This document shows positions 1 to 13,700 of a stretch of 64,000 bases of DNA, one piece after another (position 1 is the stretch's first letter; every line of letters begins with the position of its first letter). Source of the DNA: Luidia sarsii (taxonomy: Eukaryota; Echinodermata; Asteroidea; Paxillosida; Luidiidae); assembly GCA_949987565.1 (NCBI GenBank), contig OX465121.1, forward strand, positions 7,762,774 through 7,826,773, read 5' to 3'. A program made the position numbers and the translations under genes. A model generated the notes under the pieces. The model did no database searches, had not been told where the DNA came from, and saw only the letters and a program-made list of their open reading frames with translations.

Positions 1-212
1 CCTCTCTCTCTCTCCCTCTCCCGCTCCCTCTCTCTCTCTCTCTCTCTCCCCCTCTCTCTCTCTTCCCCTCCATTCTCTCTCTCCTACTCGTCTTTCTCAC
101 TCTCTCTCTCTCCCTCTCTATCTCTCCCTCTCCCTCTCTCTCCTTCTCTCTCCCCTTCCCCTCCCACACTCCCCCCTCTAACTCTCATCTTTCTCTATTT
201 CTCTCTCACATC
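1..212 (+). repeat. Polypyrimidine (CTCTCC)n tract
   Basis: Almost pure C/T from the window edge to about 212. No gene is visible in it. Confidence 0.9.
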
Positions 213-632
213 CCCCTCTCAATTACTCTCTTGACCCCTCCAATGAACTTTACAGCTCCCCCCCCCCGGGGGGATGCGGGCGGCTTTGAATTCCCAATGC
301 CGAATCGAATCTTTGAAACCTTGTATACATTTACCTGGTGCTATTTCGCTGTTTGGCTCCGTGGCGTCCAGTCCGTTCACCTGCCCGACCGACTTCGATA
401 TCGGCGGCATCGTGATGGGGTCGAAGCTCAGGCTTGCTGCAGTGCGGTTGCAAAAAAAACCCAGAAGAAAACAGTAGACCAAAAACCACTCGGTACTCTT
501 TCCCTTGCTCGATTGAACTAATTCACTTATACAAAAACAAACATTCATCAATTCATTCATTGGATTTATACAAAGGAATGCCAGTGAAACTGACCGAGGA
601 ACAACAGAAATAACCAAATTGCCGCTTAAAAT

Positions 633-1475
633 GTGACTGGGATGGGATTTGAGCCCGAGACCTCTGGTTTAACCGTACCAGAGAAAAAATGTGCTGAAAA
701 TGTGACTCGGCCGGGATTTGAACCCAAGACCTCTGGTTTGTACGTTCCAGATAAAAGGGTGATGAACAATTTGACTGGGCCGGGATTTGAACCAGAGACC
801 TCTGGTTTAACCGTACCAGAAAACAAGGTGATGAAAATTTTGACTGGGCCGGGATTTGAGCCCGAGACCTCTGGTTTGTACGTTTCAGAAAAAGATGATG
901 AATTTTTGACTCGGCCGGGATTTGAGCCCGAGACCTCTGGTTTGTCCGTTCCAAAAAAGGTGCTGAAAATATGACTCGGCCAGGAATTTGAGCCCGAGAC
1001 CTCTGGTTTGTACGTTTCAGAAAAAAAAAGGTGATGACATTTTGACTCGGCCGGGATTTGAACCAGAGACCTCTGGTTTAACCGTACCAGAAAACAAGGT
1101 GATGAAAATATGACTCGGCCGGGATTTGATCCCGAGACCTCTGGTTTGTCCGTTCCAAAAAAAAGGTACTGAAAATATGACTCGGCCAGGAATTTGAGCA
1201 CGAGACCTCTGGTTTATACGTTTCAGAAAAAGATGATGAAATTTTGACTCGGCCGGGATTTGAACCCAAGACCTCTGGTTTAACCGTACCAGAAAACAAG
1301 GTGCTGAAAAATATGACTCGGCCGGGATTTGAGCCCGAGACCTCTGGTCTGTCCGTTCCAGAAAAAAAAAGGTGCTGAAAATATGACTCGGCCAGGATTT
1401 GAGCCCGAGACCTCTGGGTTTACCGCACCGGCGCTCTTTTACCGCCTGAGCTATCCAGCACCTTTATAGAGGGCG
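633..1475 (-). repeat. Satellite of 12 units (about 67 bp) derived from a tRNA-like SINE
   Basis: Twelve copies of a unit containing GGGATTTGAGCCCGAGACC, the reverse complement of a tRNA B box with flanks, spaced about 67 bp from about 640 to 1400. The right end keeps a full tRNA-like head (GAGCTATCCAGC complement, A box). The rest is TTTCAGAAAAAGGTGATGAA-type spacer. Confidence 0.85.
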
Positions 1476-1519
1476 GCCATACGGTCGCGGCTGACTGCCG
1501 ACCGTGAGCCCGTTCATAC

Positions 1520-1709
1520 CTGAGTCGAAGGACAGGCTGAACTCCAGGATGGCGAAACCGCCCAGCTGGTTGCCGTCGATGGCCTTGACGAGGTGGACGT
1601 AGGCCTCGTTGTACTCCGGGGCCGACACGATCTTGTCCCGGCCTTTCCGCCGCTCGAAGAGGGCGCGCGGTATCTCCAGGTGGATGGCGAAGTCCACAAT
1701 CACGCTCCC
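1520..1709 (-). CDS. Exon: second half of SEA domain and linker
   Basis: 190 nt, acceptor AAG at 1710-1712, donor GTATGA, phase 0 in and phase 1 out. It starts GSVIVDFAIHLEIP, matching the GSV(I/V)-hydrophobic signature of the late SEA domain; the matriptase family has a comparable GSVIxYxxxxxIP stretch. It then runs through a charged linker (FERRKGRDKIV) to a hydrophobic GGFAILEFSLSFDS end. No cleavage-type GSVVV serine motif beyond GSVIV is visible. The gene continues to the left, out of the window. Confidence 0.55.
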
Positions 1710-4700
1710 CTTCCTTGGTGAGCGGGCAGGAGGTGATGGGACACGGGGGAGAATCGGCTCAATATCTGCTGCTCTCTCTCTCTCTCTATTTTGTCCGTGT
1801 CCTTCTCTCTGTCTGCCCGTATTTCCCTCTATGTCTCTGTCTCTCTATCTGTCTTTCCCTGTCTCTCTGTCTCTTCCAGTCTCTCTCTATTTTGTCTCGT
1901 CTCTCTCTGTCGATCTGTCTCTCCCTGTCCCTCTGTCTCTCTCTGTCACTCCCTATCTCCCTGTGTTTTTCCCTGTCTTTCTCTCTATGACTGTCTCTCT
2001 GTCTGTCCGTACCTTCCTCCCATAATCTATCCTTGTCTCTCTCAGTCTCTTCCAGTCTCTCTCTCTATTTTGTCTCGTCTCTCTCTGTCAACCTGTCTCT
2101 CCCTGTCCCTCTCTGTCTCTCTCTGTCACTCCCTGTCTTTCCCCGTCTCTCTCTCTATGTTTTCCTGTGTCTTTCTCTCTGTCTCTGTCTCCCTGTCTGT
2201 CCGTACATTTCTGCCTCTCTGTCTCTCTTTGTGTTTCTATCTGTGCCTCTACTCTTTCCATTGTCTACATCTCTCTCCCTCTCTTTATAAATTAGTTCAT
2301 ACTTGCCTTATTTCGGAAACGCTTGTCCCCATGTAGATATTTTTAAACATGCTCTTGTTGTAAACGCGGTCCATCTTAAAGGGGAAACAAAAAGACAAAT
2401 ACCAGTTGGCTATTAGGGAAGGCCACCGTCTAAGGGTTGGATAGCTCAGATGGGAGAGCACTGGCACATGGTACGTTAATCCAGGGGTCTCGGGTTCAAG
2501 TCACGGTCCGGTCAAAGTTTTCTGTGATGATGATGATTAAACTTAGGCCTCTTGTCAAAAAGATCATCGGTTGGGTATCGGATGATTTGACCCGTCCGAT
2601 GTCGTTTCCATCGGATAGCCATCGTGAATTTTTCACCCCAGAGTCCAGTACAATCGGCTTTCTACCGGGGGAAATTTTATCGGTCGGATGAATTCAACCG
2701 GCACTCAACCGATTTTCTTTTTGACAAGAGACCTTAGGTAAACATGTGCTAGAGGACCTGGCGTATCCATCCTAGCAGGTCATTTCTCGACGGCAGAAAG
2801 GTCAAGCTAAATGAGATTGAAAAACAAAAACCAAACCTACAAAGCGACAGCAGAGTGTGGCCAACCGCTTCCGAATGATCGGCATTGCTGCGATAGCGGT
2901 ACAGACACACGGGCCGATACTAGATTCCAACGTTTCGATCCCGGCACGACCCCATTCGGCCGCGGCGTGACCTATTCTGACTCCGAGGAGAAGTGATCGA
3001 AACATCAGCTCGTATATCGTGTTCCCCTTTTCCCCGGTGGGAGAAGAAAAGAAAAGAAAAGAAAAAAACAACCTGCCCGTCGCACTAATGGATACACTCT
3101 TATAGCCGCAGGTTTTCTTGTTTCTTTTTTTTTTCTTTTTGGCGGGAGCCGCTCGCCAGAGAATCGGAGGAGATGCAAGCGCGGGGACCAGTTAAAGGGT
3201 CTGGAGTGGCGTGTAATGGCTACGGGAGCCGGAGGGGGGGGGGGTGAACATCGATGGGTCGTTTACGGCAACTTCACACGTCGACGAGAGCTTTTCCCCC
3301 ACCCCCCCCTCTCCCAATTGACCCTCTTTCTCGCTCTACGAGCTGTCGACTTAAAATGGTCCCATTTTCTCGGCGGTCTCGACCTTTTCACATCTCCCCG
3401 ATTCTCGTCGTCAGTCCCCGGCGTAAAGTTGTGTTGCACACCATCGACCCATTATTCTTTTTATTTAATTTTTGGTATTCCCTGTGAGAGTTGTTCGGGT
3501 ATAAACAAGGATTTTTTTTTTCTTTAACAATGCTGGATTTCTGCCCAATTTTTCCGAGCACAGCTCGCCGTTATTATTGAAGCGTCAAGTCGATTTATTT
3601 AGAATGGCGTGCAGACAACTCGAACGGACAAGGGTTTTGGATGAAGCCGAGACGTCTGGGTTTTTTTTTGCACCGTCTCTGTAAACACCCGAGCTATCTC
3701 GCCCCTCGGCTAAACTACCTTTGCTACATGCCCGATGATACCGCCCGTCATCAGCAGCAATTCAACCATGCATTGACTGGCGTGTGTCCCGAAAGGCTCA
3801 CCTACTTTGCGTCACGAAGCCGAACCGATGGTCTCTACAGGACTCCGTACCGTCTTGTTTGTCTACCGAGGGGGCTCACGCCGGGGTCCCGTTGCCACGG
3901 CAACGACGTTTAGACGGACTATAAAGTTGATGACGTCTTTTTGCGATAGCAGAGCCGACACTCCGATCTATCAGGATCACGATGATGAGGGGCATTATTT
4001 CTTGCCCTTTTTTGTTTCCCCCAGGGAATGATGATGATTGGAGGGAGGAGGGAGTTCGCGGGCTATTTCCCCGCTGCCTTTTAGTGGAAAATATCTCGGC
4101 AGCCACTTCACCGATGAAGTACGGAGGGAGGGGTCTTCGATGGCACATCTTCGCCATCAGACAGGGTTGCCGAGCCCCATCAACTTCCAAACTGCCATCC
4201 GGCGAACGGATGTCGCCGGTGATTAGCGTCGTCGGCCCCGTCAACACCATTAACGATTCCCGGTCTGGTCCCAGATAGGTATATTTTGGGGGGTCTTACA
4301 TAGAAATACACTCCCTTCCCTTTCGTCCTTCCTCTGTCGTGTGTGTCAGGGCTTTCCTTGCCCCTGACTGTCTGTGTTTGTCCTTGTCACGTTGGCTTTG
4401 AGAAAGGTCCTGCTAGGATCGAAACGTCATGCCCTCTAACTTTTAAAATGTTTGTTTTGCCGGCCGTTTTACTCAGTGAGCAGTTTGCAACATTTTTGTT
4501 TCGTATTTTACTTAAAAAATGAATATTGTGCATCGTAACGAAAAACAAAAAGACTAGAAAAGACAGCTTTGATCAGAATGATGCTTGGGAAAATTTGATT
4601 GGAGGTGGTTGGGATGGTGGTGGTGGTGGTGGCGGTGGCGGTGGTGGTGGTGGTGGTGGTGGTGGTGGTGGTGGTGATGATGATGGTGGTGGTGGTGGTG

Positions 4701-7700
4701 GTGGTGGTGGTGGTGGTGGTGGTGGTGTTGGTGGTGGTGGTGGTGGTAATGGTGGTGGTGGTGGTGGTGATGATGGTGGTGGTGTTGGTGGTGGTGGTGG
4801 TGGTAATGGTGGTGGTGGTGGTGGTGATGATGATGGTGGTGGTGGTGGTGGTGGTGGTGGTGGTGGTGGTGGTGGTGTTGGTGGTGGTGGTGGTGGTAAT
4901 GGTGGTGGTGGTGGTGGTGATGATGGTGGTGGTGGTGGTGGTGGTGGTGGTGGTAAAGATAAAGTGAATGTTTAAGCTTCATTTCCATTTCGAGTCGAAG
5001 AATTCACTCGGTGATGTTGTTTACAGATGACCGAATTTTCTTATAACTATTCCGGTGACAGCTGGTCAAAGATGTACCGCCAGGTTCCGGCCTACGGTAA
5101 TGCGGTCAACATATACGGGGCAGATGTTCAATCATACCGTGCCCAGCTTTCTAGTTTCTGGATTGGAGAAAGACTGCACACGCGGATTAGTCGTGATGCG
5201 AAGATTAACTCACTATAATCTGGGTTAGGGTTAGGGTTTTTTTCACAATGAAACTGGCTTCGGTCTTCGAAGATGCTGAGAAGAATTTGGGGAAACGCAT
5301 TTTCATTTCACCCGCATGTATCTAGCGACCGTAAATGATCGGCTTGGTAGCAGTATAAGTACGCTAGTAATTATTATTATTATTTTTTTTTTTCTGGGGG
5401 GGGGGGGAAGTATCAGGCATTATCGTTTGCCCGAGACCTGCAGTTGATTTCACCAAACTCATCGTAACTTACGATCAATCGCAAGGCGATGAGCGACGCA
5501 CAGAAACCATACGGCATGTCACAACTTACGATGGATAAGTTGAGTTACGATGCATCGCAAGGTTTTGTGAAATCCAGCCCAGGACTGGTTTCATCGGAAA
5601 GGTTGAAAGTTTGTTATGGATTCTGACCGACGCAATCCGACTAACCAATCATTATGACACAAGTTGACGTTTTTTTCACAACTTTTTTTGGGGAAATATT
5701 GGCTGGACATTGCAAAACACGTTCGCACCTAAACATCCTGAGAAATACTGTGAAGTCAGGGAACCACACGGACGACTGCCGTAACAACAGCCACTGCGTT
5801 CAGGAAAAGCTACATTCCTATTATTGAACTGAAGTAAATGTTATTGTCGCCCGGCAACCACTAGCCAATCATTGCCTATTCCTCAAATCCGTCTTTGTTT
5901 TCTCTGCTAAGTGTGTAATCAATCTAATTAGTACTTGTGTATAGTTTTCTATGTGTTTTGTGTTAATAATAAGGATTTGTGTTCTATTGATTGATTGCTT
6001 CACTTGCATTGAGCCCTCTCCCTACCGTTTACGGTCTAAATTAGCATGAGCATTCCTTTTCCGGTTCAGTGCAAGTGTTGCAATGGGGCCCAACACTTAA
6101 AAGCTGTGCTTCTTGATGGGTCCCTCTGCAGTATCACATTCATGTTTATTTATATTAAGTTATCACTTAATGTGCCAATCCTTTCCCTATTATTTTTACA
6201 TATTCATTTTTTGTGATGTACATTCTGTGATCTGTGCTTTGTTGGTTGATGCTGTGGAAAATAAATAAACTAAACTAAACTAAAATGTCAAGGCCATTGT
6301 ACGTCACGCTTCGTGTCACTCAACAGAAAGCCTGTAGAGAGAAAGCGAGTTCTATTTCTACTACAGTCAGCTATGGTCGGGCTATCCAGGTATGGTCTCT
6401 TGTCAAAAAGATCATCGGTTGAGTGCCGGTTGAATTCATCCGACCGATAAAAATTCCCCCGATAGAAAGCCCATTGTACTGGACTCTGGGGTGAAAAAAT
6501 ACACGATGGCTATCCGGTGGAAACGACATCGGACGGGTCAAATCATCTGATACCCAACCGATGATCTTTTTGACAAGAAGCCTAATACTTGTATACCACG
6601 CGTATCTCTCGTTCGTTATGTGCGATTATTCTGTCAAACAACAGCATGCTATACCACCATGTATAGTGTGTCAAATACCCCATAGTAGTCTTTATTCAAG
6701 GCCAGTATGATTGACTTTGCACATCGAGTATGCAGCCTCGTCAAAGATAGCCACCACGCCGAAACACTTAATCTAAGATCTAAAATACCAAGTGTACGGT
6801 CTTATTGCGAGGACTGGCCGATCGTTGTGGCACATTCTGACAGGATAAAGAGCCTTTCAGCCTATAGTCAAATTATCGCACGACACAACCTAATTCACCC
6901 ATTGTCAAATTATAACCCCACAATGAAACACTGCGGAGAGTATCGGGTAATCGAAATAACGAGAGTAGTCGTGTTTCAAGGCTCGGGCGAGTACCTATGT
7001 GGTGATATCGACTGAATAACGTCTTGTTTCAGGCGTATACCTGTGTCGACGTGCAGAGCATGCATTGTGCCGTACGATGCTGTGTCACTGTACATTTGTG
7101 ACCCGGCACAGCGAAATGAGAAATATCCCACCAAAACTCCTTTCCAGTAAACAACGCCTGAAGTCAAAGTATCTTCTCAATTCGATTAAAAATCCTTTTT
7201 TTTTCTTTCTTTTTTTCCGGAAAGTTAATGTATTGGAGGATGTTATGTCCAAAGGATTTTTCCGAAATCCGGGTCTCTAAATGTTGAAAAAACGAGAATT
7301 TTGGGGGAGTGTTTGTGTACTGTTTTCATGAAAATGTAAAGTTCCTGCTTTTTTGAATGGCTGCTTTCGAGAGTTAGACTGGTGCTGCTATATTGTGTCT
7401 GGTGCAAAATGAACGAGCAAAGTCCCCTTGTACTATTTACGACAAAGTTCCCACGGAAATAAATTTGATATCATTAGAAAGCTAATGGTATACTCTTTCA
7501 CATCATTAGAAAATCTCAAAATCTCAAAAGTGGGGGTTATTCCTCATTATGCTGTGCCGGGTCACATTTTACCGAAGCCGAAAGCAATTTCGGTGTGCGG
7601 TGTAGTACAGGTTTCAACCGAAACTGGGCACGACGGACGCACCGCCACTGCAAAGCCATGCACTCACTATATCGACGCCACCTTTAACGTCCGCAGTCAA

Positions 7701-10700
7701 GTCCACCCCCAGCTGAATATATTTACATTCGGTCCTCGTGCGGAGGCGCTGTACTGTATACAGTACATCCGATATACGATAGCCCGTGCCACGCGGTGTA
7801 GACGCTTTGGGACATCGTGGGCCGTCATGCAATGCATGGACTTCCACACTCAGATGTATCAGATGGGACTAGTGGCTCGACTACACGGCGGTCTTGAAGA
7901 TCTTCTGTCACGTTCTTGAAGCAGTACGGCAACGCTGTTAACTACTTACTGGTTTTAATGACCCCCCAAAAAAAATCAGGAACATTTTCAAAAACACAGG
8001 GCATGGCGGTACTATCCTATAGGAGAACTATTCTCAAAGTCACAGCAACAATTCAGCTCCGAAATTATTAAACAACTGTTCTCAAACCATGAGAAAGGTT
8101 CTGCTATAGGATTGAATGTACTTTTCGCTATTCGGCTGTATTGGGTTTTGGGGGCTCGATCCCTGGAGATAAACGGTGGTTGGTGGTTAAATTGCTTCTG
8201 ACTGGCGCCCCCATCCCGGCAAAGACTTTAGTTGTCTATTTGGGTATAGGCCGTCATCTAAGGGCTGGATAGCTCAGGCGGTATAAGTATAAGAACGCTG
8301 GTACATTAATCCGGAGGTCTTCTTTGTAAATTTTAAAAATTGTTTGAACATTCCTGGTCAGTTTTCTTGTACCTTTTGTGCCCCCATCCCGGCAAAGACT
8401 AGGTTGACTATATGTGACCCGGCACTGAGGAATATCCCACCAAAACACTTTTCGAGTAAACAACGCCTGAAGTCAAAGTATCTTCTCAGTTCGATAAAAA
8501 ATATATTTTTGTTGTTTTGTATTTTCGGAAAGTTAATGTATTGGAGAATGTTATGTCCAAAGGATTTTTCCGAAATCCGTCTCTAAATGTTGAAAAAACG
8601 AGGATTTTGGGGGAGTGTTTGTGTACTGTTTTCATGAAAATGTAAAGTTCCTGCCTTTTTGATGGCCGCTTTCGAGGAGTTAGAATGGTGCTGCTATATT
8701 TTGTCTGGTACCAAATGAACGAGCGAAGTCCCCTTGTACTATTTACAACAAAGTTCACACGGAAATAACTTTGATAAAATTTGAAAGCTAATGGTATACT
8801 CTTTCACTTCATTAGAAAATCTCAAAATCTCAAAAGTGGGGGTTATTCCTCATTATGCCGTGCCGGGTCACAAATGGGAAGATTACTGGTATACGCAATA
8901 CCAGAGACCTCGAAATTCAAGTCCCAGTCTAGTCAAAGTTTTCGTAACCATTTTTTTAAAATTGTTCCCAGTAATTTTTTTTTATTTTTTTTGCGCGTAA
9001 AAAAAAATGTCGACAGGCTAGCCGACATTGCGGTCTCATTCTGTCTTTAAGTGATTATACAAAAATGTTGCAAACTGCTTACTGACTAAAATTACCAAAA
9101 TGCAAATCTCAAAATTTAGTGGGCCTGACGTTTCGATCCTAGCAGGACCTTTCTCGAAGGCATTCTGTCTTATAGAGTAATTGGTCCTGCCTCGTTTGTG
9201 AATTAGAGTAGCATGCAAAAATCTGGACAACTGCTTACTGATTAGAATATCCTCTTTGTCCCCTGTCTGTCATCAGTGTCCCTATTTCCCTCCCCTTCTT
9301 ATTTGGTTTTGTCCATTCTGCGTTTTGAGAAAGGTCCTGCGGTATGATCGAGACGTCAGACCCTTCCGTTATTTGTCAGAAAACCTCTCTCGGTTCATCA
9401 GTTGCAGAGTTGTGGGAGGGAAAAGTAATCGGAGAGACCTGATGTCTTGGTCCTTGTATGCAGAGGCAATCTCAAAGGCAGATTTTATATTAAAAAAAAG
9501 ACAACCGGACAACCGGTTGTCATTTGGTTTCCAAATCAGTGCACGGAACCTTCATCATCCCCGTGAATTTTATGCGGCGGACGAAATCACCAATCTAAAT
9601 GCACGCCTGCCGGTGCTTTTTACTGATTTTTTTTTTTTTTTTTTTTTTGGTGTCAGTCTCGATCAGAGTACCAATCGCAGATGATACCCGTTCCCGCTCA
9701 CTCCATAATCTCGTGCGAGGGGAGAGCGGCCGGTGCTGTCCGGCCAAAATCCACTTCGAGAAGACCGACCGTGGTCGGACCGGGTCTTCGTGACCGAGCG
9801 CGCCCGGCCCGGCCCGGCCCGGCCCGGCCGAGTCGTGCCGGGCCGGCGCGCTCATCACGCGGTCCATCCAGTAATCATACACTCACCGCTTCCTCGACCT
9901 CCGACTCGAAGGAGACAAAGTCCGCCGTCGACTTGTCGGCGTAGGACACCTTGTACTCGCGATTCGATATGTGCAGGCTGCCCAGCAGCGTCACGGCCTC
10001 TGCAAGTTGGCAATTCGAAGAGAAAGAGAAGGGAACGTCATCAACTCGCCAGTATGCGAGTTCCAGCTATTATAGGCGGCGAGGTCGTTTTGTTAAGTGA
10101 TTTGGAGAGGGGGAGGGAAAGAGAGAGAGAGAGAGACGACCAGACGGGTTTTTTTCCTCGTATTGAGGGCCGACCAACCGTTGTGAAAGATGAGACGCAC
10201 ATTAGGCTGTCCAGGTGCATACGGAAGAGGTGCGAGAGCAGGTTTGGCTACAAGATCGTCTGATGTCAAATGTCTTTTCGAGAGCTTCTCTCTCTTACCC
10301 TCCCCCTCTCTCTCTCAACCTCTGTATCCAGCGCTCTCCCTCACTCTCTCGCTCGCTGTCTCTCAATCTGTTTCCAGCTCTCTCCCTCCCTCCCTCCTCT
10401 CTCCCACTCCTCTCTTTGTCTAGCTTTGTCCCTTTCTCTATCTCACTGGTCTCTACCTCTTCTCCCCTCTCTCTTCTCTTTCTCCTTTCTCTCTCACTCT
10501 CTCATGTCGGTGTATCTAGATGTTGTGTCTCTCCGCCTCCCCGACCATCTCTCCATCCCTTTCTATCTATCCCTATCTCTTTCCCTCTCTTTCATCTAGA
10601 TCTCTCCTCCCTATCTTGTCCCTGTCCTTTATTTCCTTCCCCTCTTTCTCCTACTATTTCCTACCCTTTCTTTTTCCTCTCTCCTTGTTCTCTCTCTGAC

Positions 10701-13700
10701 TCTCTCCCTCTATCTCTCTCCGCCCCCTCTCCACCCCTTCCTCTGCTTATCTCGCTCCTCGCTTTCCCTCTCTACCTCCATCCACCCTTTCATCTGCCTA
10801 TATCTCTCCTCTCTCTTTCTCTCGCCCTCAAGCTCTCTCTCCCTCTCTCGATCTATCCCTCCCTACCCCTCTCTCTCCCTCTTTCTCTCCCCTCTCCTCT
10901 CTCTCTCCCTCTCCCTCTCTCTCTCCCATCCCCCTCTCTCTCTCCCTCTCTCTCCCTCCCCTCCCCTCTCTCTCTCCCTCTCTCTCTCCCATCCCCCTCT
11001 CTCTCCCCCTCTCTCTCCCTCCCCTCTCTCTACCCTCTCTCTCTCCCTCAACCCCTACCCCTCTCTCTCCCTCTCTCTCCCTCCCCTCCCCTCTCTCTCA
11101 CCCTACCCCTTTCTCTCTCCCTCTCTCTCTCCCCTCCCCCTCTCTCTCCCCCCTCTCTCTCCCTCTCTCTCTCCCTCACCCTCTCCACCTCTCTCTCGCT
11201 CTCTCTCCATCCCTCTCTCCCTCTCTCCATCCCTCTCTCCCTCTCTCTCCCCCTTTCTCTCTCCAGCTCTCTCTATCTCCGATATCTCTCTCCCCTCCCC
11301 TCTCTCTCTCTCCCCTCTCTTTCTCCCTCTCTCTCTCCCCCTTCCCCCTCTCTTCTCTCTTTCACTCTCTCTCTCTCTCTTTCTCTCACCCTCTCCACCT
11401 CTCTCTCTCTCGCTCTCTCTCTCTCTCCCTCCCTCCAGCTCTCTCTATCTCCGATATCTCACTCTCTCGATCCCATGCAACATTCAGCAGCCCCGCTTTG
11501 CACCCGTAAGCACCACGTGTAACAGCTGCAGGCTAAAGTTACAGAGTCGAAGTGTGTCTGAAAAGGGGGCCGGATGAAAGAAAAAAAATCAATGCACTCT
11601 GGCGCGGTCCTATTTGGGAAAAAAGGAAAAGAAGAAATAATGGTCGTTAAACCCGCCACCCTGGTCCAAAACTCGGACGTGTAATACAGCCAGTTTAACC
11701 GGCACAACGCTTATATACGCTTCATGCTTTATGTCAACAAGTCAACTTTCTGTCGTTTTCTTGAGGGAGATACCGGCGAAGGGAAGCTGTTGTTGTGCCC
11801 CCCCCCCACCCTGAAGTCTGCTATGATAATGTCTTCGGTAGAATATCGTCGTCCATATCAGACACGAATAAATGGCCCGAGGTGAAGGGAAAACGCGCTC
11901 GGTTAGTGCCTCCGCTTCTGGTGAGAGTGATCGGAGAGTCCTTGAAGAAAAGCTCTCCCCAGGAAAACGATACGACTTTTAAATGTCAACGTTTTCCGTC
12001 TGGGTCCAGAATGGCGCGGTTCCCCTTAGATCTTGACGCGAAAAATCTTTTGGTATACGGTCTTTCTTTGAAAAAAAAACCACACACACCGCAAAAACAC
12101 CACACATGGAAGCTATATTATATAGGTTATAGAGATAGGTTGGCGGTAACACCGTGGACAATCCTCTTTTGAGAGTATTTTTTTTGATTCTGAAAAGAAC
12201 CGGAGGAACTCGACGTTTCGAACAGTGTATACTCGGTTCGTCTTCAGGAGACTGCTTACGACGGACAGAGCGTACTGATCGAAACGTCGAGTTCCTCCCG
12301 GTTCTCCCCAGAACCCAGCATACACACAAGAGAGAATTATGCACAGCGTTACATCACACCTTTTACAGTAAGTTATTCTGCTCTTCTCACCATGAAAATA
12401 TTCAAAATACAAGCCATTTAGTTTATACCTCTCACCATTCAATTAAAAGAAAGTGAAATATTACTGACTGAAGCGGGATTTGAAACCAGGCCTTCGAGTC
12501 AGGGTACAGGTGCTGTACCATCGGCAAAATTTTGATTTTTAGATTAAAATAAACATTAAATCTTACCTGGAACTTCCACGTTCACCTTGTTTCCTACAAG
12601 AAAAAAAAAACCAAATATTTTATCAGATTCATGAATGACATCTTTAGAATGAAACAGTTCAGCATGAAATCTGTTGAGATTGTGTAGAATATGGAAACGT
12701 GCAACAGCACGTACGGTACCAGAGTGTCATTATGCTATTCATAGATGTGCAAATTTTCGAGTGGGGTTTTAAACCGATCGATATATCAACCCTCGCGCTT
12801 GGGAGAGAGAGAGAGAAAAAAAAAATCCGTCTCGTGTGACGGACCATGCAATATACGACGTCCAGGGTAGCCGTCAGTGATTCGGCGCTTGCATTTCTGG
12901 GTCGATGTAACTCAAAACCAATTTTGCCAGCACTATAGAATTTGACGACCCGTGCATGCAAAGGGGCTGCTCGGAGAGGCGATGTCGCCCCTTTCACTTG
13001 TGTCTGTCACGATCTCAATAAAGACAAACAAAATGCACATCGGAAAGTCAGACAGAATTGGCAATTCGGATTCTATGTGACTCTCCTTTGGGATATGTCG
13101 ACTCCGTTATCTTTTGCTCGAATTTCGGCGAGGTCTTAGACTTTTGAAAAAGAACCATATCAAAATTTACAAAAAAATGTACAAATTGAAAAATTGGCAA
13201 ATTGAAAAAAAAAGAAGAAGACAGAACCGTGAATTGAAAACGAGACCTCTGGATTGACGTACCTGAACTATCCAGCCCTATAGATGGTGGCCTTCCCAAA
13301 TAGTCATCTAGCTCAGGTGGGAGAGCGCTGGTACGTTAATCCAGAAGTCCCGTTCCAGTCCAAGTTTTCTTTGCCAATTTTTCAATGAATTGAAAAGTTC
13401 CCAGTCAGTTTTTGTTCCCTTTGTTTGTTTGACTAAAAAAAATGTACAAACGTGAATAACCCCAAAATGTCAAATCGTACAAATTCGAAGGGGCTGACGT
13501 GTCGATTGCAGCAAGACCTTTCTAAAAGGCGTCAGGTGGTAGGATAGAATCGCCATCTCCAGATCTGTGTTGCTTTACTTAAAGGGAGGTTTAATTACAC
13601 ATCATTAATTAAACCTCGCATTGTCCCCACCATCCACGAAAATCCAGGCCGGGCGTCTTTAAGAAAAATATTTGGCCAGATATGAGGAGAGGCTTTCCCG

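Noticed and set aside
633..1475. CRISPR-like array of regularly spaced repeats
   Set aside because: Spacers are themselves repeats, the unit is a SINE fragment and the genome is animal.
2434..2520. tRNA gene
   Set aside because: A and B boxes are tRNA-like, but the arms do not close into a proper cloverleaf, and the sequence recurs with a common tail: a SINE.
4526..4988. Long glycine-, valine- or histidine-rich frames
   Set aside because: They are translations of the (GGT)n tract in different frames and lack any splice or start context.
5027..5218. 63-codon frame after a CAG acceptor-like site
   Set aside because: A possible exon by frame alone, but there is no homology I recognise and it is on the opposite strand to the surrounding gene.
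5220..5240. Telomere-like GGGTTAGGGTTAGGG
   Set aside because: Only about two and a half units; too short to indicate a telomere or interstitial telomeric array.
7428..7919. 163-codon plus-strand frame
   Set aside because: Begins inside a MITE and continues into unique DNA; no domain, no splice evidence.
8486..8758. 90-codon frame MNFVVNSTRGLRSFIWYQTK, also seen at 19965 and 51558
   Set aside because: It recurs only because it lies in family A MITE copies; frames are broken differently in each copy and no domain is visible.
10215..11522. 435-codon serine/proline/leucine-rich frame
   Set aside because: Compositional artefact of a (CT)n tract; similar frames occur in every CT or GA tract of the window (1791, 15487, 20829, 25851, 28291, 59518).
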